The notes under the pieces: model-generated | What the model saw: only the letters and a program-made list of their open reading frames with translations | The model's database searches: none | What the model was told of the DNA's origin: nothing | Shown: piece after piece, positions 1-4,544 of the stretch | Position numbering within the stretch: position 1 is the first letter of the stretch | How the letters are laid out: each line of letters starts with the position of its first letter | Assembly (NCBI GenBank): GCA_012719015.1 | Contig: JAAYBE010000127.1 | Span: 1-5,056 of the forward strand | Length of the DNA stretch: 5,056 nucleotides | Source of the DNA: Actinomycetota bacterium | Lineage (GTDB): Bacteria > Actinomycetota > Thermoleophilia > UBA2241 | Direction: 5' to 3' | Program-made: the position numbers and the translations under genes

Positions 1-16
1 GGTCCCTTCTGAATGT

Positions 17-45
17 TTGCCAACACCCACGAAATCCTGTATACC
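17..45 (+). promoter_or_regulatory. Sigma70-type promoter for the cytochrome gene
   Basis: A -35 box TTGCCA at 17-22 matches 5 of 6 consensus bases. It is followed by a 17-base spacer and a -10 box TATACC at 40-45, which matches 4 of 6. This is the best promoter I can see ahead of the cytochrome gene and lies in the most AT-rich part of the upstream region. Transcription would begin near 52, leaving a leader of about 220 to 270 bases depending on which start codon is used. The assignment rests on sequence match and spacing only. Confidence 0.55.
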
Positions 46-259
46 TGCCCGCATGGACCGGCGCAGACAGCCGAGACACGCCGGCCGGGGAGCCATCGTG
101 GGTGATCGGGGCACGGACGCCGGGGCCTGCGATCATGTGCGTTCGGGCACATGGTCGCCGCGCCGTCCGTCGCCCGCCTCCAGCTCCCTGACGCACGAAC
201 ACCGCCTCACGTCGCCCAGTCTTCGAGAGGCGTCTTCGATACACGATCCGCTTCGGGAG
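46..259 (+). promoter_or_regulatory. Long untranslated leader of the cytochrome gene
   Basis: No convincing gene lies here. The leader contains a strong stem-loop (129-158) and an 8-base direct repeat GTCTTCGA at 219-226 and 232-239. Three short motifs (GCAGACAGC at 63-71, GAGACACGC at 73-81, GTGGGTGAT at 98-106) also occur in the leader of the aminotransferase gene. I do not recognise a known riboswitch class. The length and structure would suit post-transcriptional control or message stabilisation, but that is inference. Confidence 0.35.
129..158 (+). other. Stem-loop in the cytochrome leader
   Basis: Bases 129-140 pair with 147-158 in a 12-bp stem containing one G-T wobble (133 with 154), closing a 6-base loop GTTCGG. 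No T-run follows on the plus strand, so it does not look like a terminator. It lies about 75 bases downstream of the predicted transcription start and well upstream of the ribosome-binding sites. It could stabilise the 5' end or be part of a larger regulatory fold. Confidence 0.5.
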
Positions 260-275
260 AGGAGGTGATTCAGTG
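260..275 (+). promoter_or_regulatory. Upstream ribosome-binding site with in-frame GTG
   Basis: AGGAGGTGATT at 260-270 is almost the full complement of the 16S rRNA 3' end. An in-frame GTG lies at 273-275, 7 bases after the GGAGG core. Starting here would add 17 residues (MRADRPQHSSSSSKEVT) before the signal peptide. Both the sequence match and the spacing are good, so this start cannot be dismissed, although the ATG at 324 gives a more conventional signal peptide. Confidence 0.45.
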
Positions 276-311
276 AGAGCGGACAGACCTCAGCATTCCA
301 GCAGCAGCTCC

Positions 312-326
312 AAGGAGGTGACCATG
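312..326 (+). promoter_or_regulatory. Main ribosome-binding site and ATG of the cytochrome
   Basis: AAGGAGGTGA at 312-321 matches the anti-Shine-Dalgarno sequence over its whole length, with 5 bases between AAGGAGG and the ATG at 324. The protein then opens directly with a short basic n-region (MFKR) and a hydrophobic core. This is why 324 is preferred as the start. Confidence 0.8.
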
Positions 327-2588
327 TTCAAACGTGTGACCATCGTTGCGCTGCTCGTGGCCGCCTTCCTGGTGCTGGCCGTCCCGGCGCTGGCCTTCAA
401 CGGCTACCGGGCGGACTACACGACGTCGGACGCCTGCGCGATCTGCCACAGCGGCATCGCCGGCATCCCCGCCACGTACGGGGACTGGGCCGAGACCGGC
501 CACGCCAGGGCGGGCCATGAGGACCAGGCCCTCAGACTCCCCTACGGGTCGGTCTGCCAGGGCTGCCATACGGCGAACTTCGACCCGGCCAAGGTCGTCC
601 CGACACCGACGGCGACCAGCGTCGCCGGCGTCGTCTCGTGGGGCGCCGGCAACGGCTACGCGACCCAGGCCCAGGCGCTGGGCAACGCCGCCGCGTCCGA
701 GAACTTCGTCGGCTGCTCGTCGTGCCACTACGGCGCGAACGTCGGCGGCGGCGGCCTCGACAGGTTCGGGGTCGACCCCAACGACACGGCCCACAGGGCG
801 CCGATCAGCCTGATGGCCAACGCCGACATCTGCGGCCAGTGCCACTCCAGGTTCTCGTACACGACGCAGACGTTCGCCGTCGAGCCCATCCCGACGCCGA
901 CTGCGGTGGCGACGACCCTGATCCAGCCGCAGATGGCGCTCGGCGGATACCGCATGGTGGGTGAGCCCGCCTCTCCGCCTCCGGGCTGGGATCCGGCGGC
1001 GCCACTCACTGACTACCTCACCGTCCCACGGCCGGGATGGACGCCGACCCCGACCGCGACCACGCCGGGCCTCGGCAGCCTCCAGACCTACTGGAAGATC
1101 GACGGCGAGGACTCCGTCTGGCAGCAGTCGGGCCACGACGGCGCCGCCCAGCAGTACCCGGAGTGGGCCGGCGAGGGCCACGCCAGGGCGCTGACCGGTC
1201 TCACCGGCCAGGCCTTCTGGCCCTACCTTGACGAACCGACCAAGCAGAGCTGCCTCGAGTGTCACTCCACCGACTTCGTGCTTCTGAAGGAGGCGGGCAA
1301 GAGCCCGACCAGCGCCGACGCCAAGTACGGCGTCACCTGCGTCGGCTGTCACGCCCCGCACAGCGCCAGCGGCGAGCACGCCACCTGGAACGGGCATGCG
1401 GATCCGCAGCTCAGGGTGTCCGCCAAGAAGCTGTGCATCACGTGCCACACCGCAGGGCTCGCCGTCGGCGCCGCGGCGTCGCCGGGCGAGGAGCTCAGCG
1501 GACCGGCCAAGGAGATGATCGCCGGCTACGGCGCCGTGGACGTCCCGGGTTCCCCCAGCGTCCACAAGGGCAAGTGCGTCGAGTGCCACATGGTGCCCAC
1601 CAGCACCGGGTACCCGGGCGAGGTCCAGATGGGTGCCAACCACACCTTCAAGGTCGTCACCCCGGCCGACGCCACCAACGCGTCGCCGATGCCCATGGTC
1701 ACGACGAGGGCCACCGCCACTGCGACACCCGTACCGGGCGGCACCCCGGTGGTCACGACCACCGTCACGGTGACCCGGGACGGCATGCCGTTCTCGGGCT
1801 GCAGCACGTGCCACAGCAAGGCCGGCCCGGCGCAGGCCAAGCCGGTCCCGGTGTCCACCGTCAGGGCGACCCCGAATCCCACGGCGAGCCCGCTGGCGGT
1901 GACCGTCACCATCACGCAGGACGCCAACGGCACCCCGGTCGCCGGTATGGCCGGCGGCGACAAGGCTCTCTACCTGCAGGACACCATCGACGACCGGCAG
2001 GAGTGGACCCGCGCGCGGATCGAGGAGATCTGGACGACGCTCGACGCCGCCGCCACCAACCTCGGCTACGCCGACCGTGCCGCGGCTCGCACCGCGATCA
2101 TGGCCAAGCCGGCCAAGGCGTGGACCACGGCGGAGCGCGCCTTCCTGAGCGCCTGGACGAACGCCACGTTCGTCGAGAACGAGGGGAGCCTCGGCCTCCA
2201 CAACTGGCGCTACTCAAGCGACATCGCCAACAAGGCCGTGGAGCAGGCCAAGGTCGCCCGTACGGGCGTCGCCGTCCGCAAGCCGTGGAAGGTGACGTTC
2301 AACGTGTCCCGCACGTCGGCCAAGCTCGGCCAGAAGGTCAAGCTCAGCGGCACGGTCAAGACCGCCAACGGCGTGGCCGGCGCCGGCCAGGTCAGCATCA
2401 TGCGGCTGATCCAGGGCACCGGCCAGTGGAAGGTCTGGCTGAGGGTCAAGCTGAACGCCAGCGGCGCGTTCTCACGCACCGTGCAGGCGAGGCCCAGGGG
2501 CACCTGGCGCCTCAAGGCGGTCATGCCGGCCGATGCGCTGAACCTGACGGGCACCAGCACACCGGTCCGCACGCTGACCGTCAAGTAA
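324..2588 (+). CDS. Secreted nonahaem c-type cytochrome with C-terminal Ig-like domain
   Basis: Exported electron-transfer protein of 754 residues. Residues 1-24 form a signal peptide (basic MFKR, hydrophobic core, cleavage after ALA24). Nine CXXCH haem-binding motifs start at C38, C78, C131, C170, C310, C339, C371, C418 and C493, giving two clusters of four plus one. Free histidines, such as H60 and H286 in two similar W-A-x-x-G-H-A-R-A segments and H626 in an LHN motif, could be distal haem ligands. Pro/Thr-rich stretches lie near 93-98, 190-198, 240-248, 457-484 and 509-540. Residues about 545-650 are helical and recall the C-terminal helices of NrfA/cytochrome c552-type multihaem proteins. 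Residues about 655-754 look like a bacterial Ig-like beta domain. No CXXCK site typical of NrfA is present, and there is no LPXTG motif or C-terminal membrane anchor. It stands alone between its own promoter and terminator. A role in extracellular or cell-wall electron transfer is inferred; the partner and substrate are unknown. Confidence 0.9.
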   Translation: MFKRVTIVALLVAAFLVLAVPALAFNGYRADYTTSDACAICHSGIAGIPATYGDWAETGHARAGHEDQALRLPYGSVCQGCHTANFDPAKVVPTPTATSVAGVVSWGAGNGYATQAQALGNAAASENFVGCSSCHYGANVGGGGLDRFGVDPNDTAHRAPISLMANADICGQCHSRFSYTTQTFAVEPIPTPTAVATTLIQPQMALGGYRMVGEPASPPPGWDPAAPLTDYLTVPRPGWTPTPTATTPGLGSLQTYWKIDGEDSVWQQSGHDGAAQQYPEWAGEGHARALTGLTGQAFWPYLDEPTKQSCLECHSTDFVLLKEAGKSPTSADAKYGVTCVGCHAPHSASGEHATWNGHADPQLRVSAKKLCITCHTAGLAVGAAASPGEELSGPAKEMIAGYGAVDVPGSPSVHKGKCVECHMVPTSTGYPGEVQMGANHTFKVVTPADATNASPMPMVTTRATATATPVPGGTPVVTTTVTVTRDGMPFSGCSTCHSKAGPAQAKPVPVSTVRATPNPTASPLAVTVTITQDANGTPVAGMAGGDKALYLQDTIDDRQEWTRARIEEIWTTLDAAATNLGYADRAAARTAIMAKPAKAWTTAERAFLSAWTNATFVENEGSLGLHNWRYSSDIANKAVEQAKVARTGVAVRKPWKVTFNVSRTSAKLGQKVKLSGTVKTANGVAGAGQVSIMRLIQGTGQWKVWLRVKLNASGAFSRTVQARPRGTWRLKAVMPADALNLTGTSTPVRTLTVK

Positions 2589-2600
2589 GACCATCGGAGC

Positions 2601-2616
2601 CGGGTCTTCAGACCCG
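2601..2616 (+). other. Small hairpin after the cytochrome stop codon
   Basis: CGGGTC at 2601-2606 and GACCCG at 2611-2616 form a perfect 6-bp stem with a TTCA loop, 13 bases after the stop codon. It precedes the main terminator and may help protect the 3' end of the transcript or assist release. It has no T-run of its own. Confidence 0.4.
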
Positions 2617-2626
2617 CATCCGACCT

Positions 2627-2666
2627 CGCGAAGGGCGGCCCCGTCGAGGGGCCGCCCTTCGCGTTT
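2627..2666 (+). terminator. Intrinsic terminator of the cytochrome gene
   Basis: A perfect 16-bp stem (2627-2642 with 2648-2663) closes a 5-base loop GTCGA and is followed by TTT. It lies about 40 bases after the stop codon at 2586-2588. The T-tract is short, as is common in GC-rich genomes, but the stem is very strong. It ends the cytochrome transcript and separates it from the aminotransferase gene. Confidence 0.85.
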
Positions 2667-2729
2667 CCCGGCGAGACGGGCGACGAAGATCGCCAAGGAC
2701 GACCCTGGCCGAACGGGCTTCATGCTGCC

Positions 2730-2765
2730 GGTTCGGCTGCCGAAACGGCTGATTGTTGCCGAACC
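2730..2765. repeat. TGCCGAA repeats and inverted repeat, candidate operator
   Basis: TGCCGAA occurs at 2738-2744 and again at 2757-2763, 19 bases apart (nearly two helical turns). An inverted copy TTCGGC lies at 2732-2737. GGTTCGGC (2730-2737) and GCCGAACC (2758-2765) make a perfect 8-bp inverted repeat. The cluster sits just upstream of the possible promoter for the aminotransferase gene, where a regulator site would be expected. No specific regulator can be named from the sequence. Confidence 0.35.
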
Positions 2766-2795
2766 CTGCCTTTCTCGACGCGAAAACGGTAGACT
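2766..2795 (+). promoter_or_regulatory. Weak possible promoter of the aminotransferase gene
   Basis: TAGACT at 2790-2795 matches the -10 consensus at 4 of 6 bases. The best-placed -35 (CTGCCT at 2766-2771, 18-base spacer) matches only 3 of 6. Its position after the cytochrome terminator is sensible. It would give a leader of about 250 bases. It may depend on an activator or another sigma factor, or may not be a promoter. Confidence 0.25.
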
Positions 2796-2974
2796 GTCGT
2801 GCACGAGCCACGCGCTCGCCCGGCCGCTCCATCCGGCCCTTGAGGGCCTCGGACAGTACCGGCTCCCGCGTCCTCGCGGGACGAGACACGCACTGTGGGG
2901 TGATACGCAGATCGAGCCGACCACGCCCGCATCCCCGGCGGGCACGTCCGCACGGCGCCGCAGACAGCTTCTCC

Positions 2975-2988
2975 CGACGGCGCCGTCG
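2975..2988. repeat. 14-bp perfect palindrome in the aminotransferase leader
   Basis: CGACGGCGCCGTCG is a perfect palindrome. Its inner ACGGCGCCG is also found at 2952-2960, 25 bases upstream. It could be a dimer-binding DNA site. Its CCGTCGC half (2983-2989) also duplicates the 5' arm of the next hairpin (3002-3008), so it could compete for pairing in the RNA. GC-rich sequence makes such matches less rare than they look. Confidence 0.35.
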
Positions 2989-3000
2989 CCATCAGGTATC

Positions 3001-3029
3001 CCCGTCGCGACCGCATCGGCCGCGACGGG
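3001..3029 (+). other. Hairpin immediately upstream of the aminotransferase ribosome-binding site
   Basis: CCCGTCGCG (3001-3009) pairs perfectly with CGCGACGGG (3021-3029). Inside the loop CCG and CGG can add 3 more base pairs around a CAT loop. The stem ends 7 bases before the AGGAGG site at 3037. No T-run follows, so it is more likely to affect translation or RNA stability than to terminate. Confidence 0.45.
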
Positions 3030-3036
3030 ACGATCG

Positions 3037-3057
3037 AGGAGGAGAGCAGCTCACATG
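3037..3057 (+). promoter_or_regulatory. Ribosome-binding site of the aminotransferase
   Basis: AGGAGG at 3037-3042 overlaps a second GGAG at 3041-3044, giving 12 or 10 bases to the ATG at 3055. This site decides the start: the open frame continues upstream, but family-like sequence begins only after 3055 and no comparable site precedes an earlier start. Confidence 0.7.
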
Positions 3058-4434
3058 GCCGAGTGTGTACCGAACCGCAAGCTCATCGCCGAGCTCATGG
3101 AGAAGGAAGAGAAGCGTCTCGAGCAGGAGACGCCGAAGTCCTACGAACTGTACCAGCGCGCCGTCAAGCACATGCCGATGGGCGTCGCCTCGACCTACCA
3201 GGCCCGCGACCCCTACCCGATCTACTTCACCCACGGCAAGGGCCCGCACATCTGGACGATCGAGGGCAGGGAGATCGTCGACTTCCACAACGGCTTCGGC
3301 TGCATGGTGCAGGGCCACGCCCACCCGGTGATCGTCGAGGCCATCCAGAAGCGCGCCCCGCTCGGCACCCAGTTCGCCCTGCCGACCGAGGACTCGATCA
3401 TCATGGCCGAGAACCTCGCGAGCGCGTTCAAACTGCCCAAGTGGCGCTTCGTGAACTCGGGCTCAGAGGCCACCATGGACGCCATCCGCGTGGCCCGCGC
3501 CTTCACCGGCCGTGAGCCGATCGTCAAGATGTTCGGCTCCTATCATGGTCATCACGATTACGTCATGGTCAGCATCGGCGCCCTCGACTACGGCAAGATC
3601 GGCCCGCGCGACAACTACGCCTCCCTCTCCTACGGCGCCGGGATCCCGCAGAGCTCGATCGACATGACCGTCCCGGTGCCGTTCAACGACCTCGAGAACA
3701 TGACCAAGCGCATCGAGCGCATGGTCGAGGAGGGCAACCCGCCGGCCTGCGTGATCATGGAGCCGGCGATGATGAACCTCGGCGTGGTGCTGCCCGAGCC
3801 CGGGTTCCTCGAGGGCGTGCGCGAGCTGACGCGCAAGCACGGCATCGTGCTCATCTTCGACGAGGTCAAGGTGGGGATCTGTACCGCGCGGGGCGGCGCG
3901 GTCGAGCGCTGGGGCATCCTCCCCGACATGGTCACCCTCGGCAAGGCGCTGGCCGGCGGCACGCCGTGCGGCGCCATCGGCGGCTCCGACGAGATCATGG
4001 AGAAGGTCAACGACGGTACCGTGTTCCAGGTCGGCACGTACTCCGGCAACCCGCTCAGCATGGCCGCGGCCCGCGCCAGCTTCGAGCAGGTCATGACCGA
4101 CGAGGCGTACGCCCATCTCAACCACCTCAACGACCGCCTGATCGAGAAGTGCGACGCGATCTGCAAGAAGTACGACTTCCCCGGTTACACCGTGGGCATC
4201 TCGTCCAAGGGCTGCGTCAACTTCGCGCTCGGCAAGATCACGGACTACGAGAGCTTCATCCGGGAGCAGGACGCCGAGCTCGTCGCGCTCGCCTGGCTCT
4301 ACAACATCAACCGCGGCCTCATCATCGCCCCCGGGCGTGAAGAGGAGTGGACGCTCTCGATCACGCACACCGATGCCGACGTCGACCTCTTCGTCGGCGC
4401 CTTCGAGGACCTCGTCCGCGACGTCACCGCCTGA
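3055..4434 (+). CDS. Class-III PLP aminotransferase, glutamate-1-semialdehyde aminomutase-like
   Basis: Cytosolic pyridoxal-phosphate enzyme of 459 residues, fold type I, related to glutamate-1-semialdehyde 2,1-aminomutase (HemL). Visible landmarks in order: the cofactor phosphate-binding segment SGSEAT at 135-140, the YHGHHD motif at 163-168 whose Tyr stacks on the cofactor in this family, D269 in LIFDEV (contacts the pyridine nitrogen), the Schiff-base lysine K297 in LGKALAGG, and GTYSGNP at 327-333. All catalytic positions are intact and the length is close to the usual 430 or so, with about 25-30 extra residues at the N-terminus rich in Glu and Lys. It differs from true HemL: the AGSG loop after YHGHSD is replaced by SIGALDYG, the MTGFR after FDEV reads KVGICTAR, and the GGG before PvGA reads AGGTPCGA. 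A related aminotransferase with another substrate is therefore at least as likely. It has its own long leader and a downstream hairpin; it is not in an operon with its neighbours. Confidence 0.88.
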   Translation: MAECVPNRKLIAELMEKEEKRLEQETPKSYELYQRAVKHMPMGVASTYQARDPYPIYFTHGKGPHIWTIEGREIVDFHNGFGCMVQGHAHPVIVEAIQKRAPLGTQFALPTEDSIIMAENLASAFKLPKWRFVNSGSEATMDAIRVARAFTGREPIVKMFGSYHGHHDYVMVSIGALDYGKIGPRDNYASLSYGAGIPQSSIDMTVPVPFNDLENMTKRIERMVEEGNPPACVIMEPAMMNLGVVLPEPGFLEGVRELTRKHGIVLIFDEVKVGICTARGGAVERWGILPDMVTLGKALAGGTPCGAIGGSDEIMEKVNDGTVFQVGTYSGNPLSMAAARASFEQVMTDEAYAHLNHLNDRLIEKCDAICKKYDFPGYTVGISSKGCVNFALGKITDYESFIREQDAELVALAWLYNINRGLIIAPGREEEWTLSITHTDADVDLFVGAFEDLVRDVTA

Positions 4435-4446
4435 CGCAGGGGCGGG

Positions 4447-4474
4447 CGCGGCCGGCCCGGAGGAGACGGCCGCG
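4447..4474 (+). other. Hairpin just after the aminotransferase stop codon
   Basis: CGCGGCC (4447-4453) can pair with GGCCGCG (4468-4474) across a 14-base loop. It begins 12 bases after the stop codon and precedes the stronger 4486-4521 hairpin. The surrounding DNA is extremely GC-rich, so it may be incidental. Confidence 0.25.
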
Positions 4475-4485
4475 GCGGACTCGGC

Positions 4486-4521
4486 AAGGGGCGGGTGGCC
4501 TGTGCGGGCCACCCGCCCCTT
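4486..4521. terminator. Terminator hairpin between convergent genes
   Basis: A perfect 15-bp stem (4486-4500 with 4507-4521) encloses the 6-base loop TGTGCG. It lies about 50 bases after the aminotransferase stop codon and about 24 bases after the permease stop codon on the other strand. On the plus strand it is followed by a T-rich CGCTCTTCTTC, so it is best for the aminotransferase transcript. On the minus strand the arm ends in AAGGGG/CCCCTT without a U-tract beyond it, so termination in that direction is possible but less sure. It may serve both genes. Confidence 0.8.
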
Positions 4522-4544
4522 CGCTCTTCTTCACCCGCGTCGCC

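Larger units (their letters stand above)
2667..3054 (+). promoter_or_regulatory. Intergenic control region and structured leader of the aminotransferase
   Basis: No credible gene is visible in this stretch of nearly 400 bases. An open frame runs through it upstream of 3055, but its translation is Arg/Pro/Ala-rich and resembles no family. What is present: repeated TGCCGAA motifs (2738-2763), a weak promoter-like site near 2766-2795, then several hairpins. These are 2835-2848 (loop TTGA), 2864-2881 (7-bp stem, loop TCCT), 2925-2943 (6-bp stem), a 14-bp palindrome (2975-2988) and a 9-bp stem (3001-3029) just before the ribosome-binding site. Bases 2853-2857 (ACAGT) can also pair with 2892-2896 (ACTGT), enclosing the 2864-2881 hairpin. 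I do not recognise a named riboswitch. Confidence 0.4.

Noticed and set aside
1..12. End of an upstream plus-strand gene (in-frame TGA at 10-12)
   Set aside because: Three codons before a stop carry no information about a gene. The stop may be chance.
17..268. Possible small upstream gene starting with TTG and ending just before the GTG at 273
   Set aside because: Its start coincides with the -35 box, it has no visible ribosome-binding site, and its translation is Arg/Pro/Ser-rich without features of a protein. A regulatory leader peptide is not excluded but has no support.
270..2201. Long open frame on the minus strand opposite the cytochrome gene
   Set aside because: Its translation is Arg/Gly/Val/Asp-rich with no recognisable domain. 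It is the mirror of a GC-rich coding frame, while the plus strand shows nine CXXCH motifs and a signal peptide.
324..2588. Calling the cytochrome a nitrite reductase NrfA
   Set aside because: The C-terminal helical part is reminiscent, but the catalytic CXXCK motif is absent and there are nine CXXCH sites instead of the NrfA set of five.
1259..2752. Plus-strand open frame overlapping the second half of the cytochrome gene
   Set aside because: The product is Arg/His/Gln/Gly-rich low-complexity sequence and runs through the cytochrome terminator. It is a frame shadow of the real gene.
2722..3054. N-terminal extension of the aminotransferase by 111 codons
   Set aside because: The extra residues resemble no class-III aminotransferase and cover the hairpin-rich leader. 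The ATG at 3055 has its own ribosome-binding site and gives a normal length.
2796..3054. Known riboswitch classes (c-di-AMP ydaO type, T-box, cobalamin, c-di-GMP) in the aminotransferase leader
   Set aside because: Fragments such as GGGGTGAT and ACACG recall some of these, but hallmark cores (for example GTCAGCTAACC for ydaO or TGGNACCGCG for T-box) are missing.
3463..4512. Minus-strand open frame opposite the aminotransferase gene
   Set aside because: It has no family resemblance, is dominated by Ala, Val, Asp and Gly, and runs through the terminator hairpin. The plus-strand frame has every PLP-enzyme motif.
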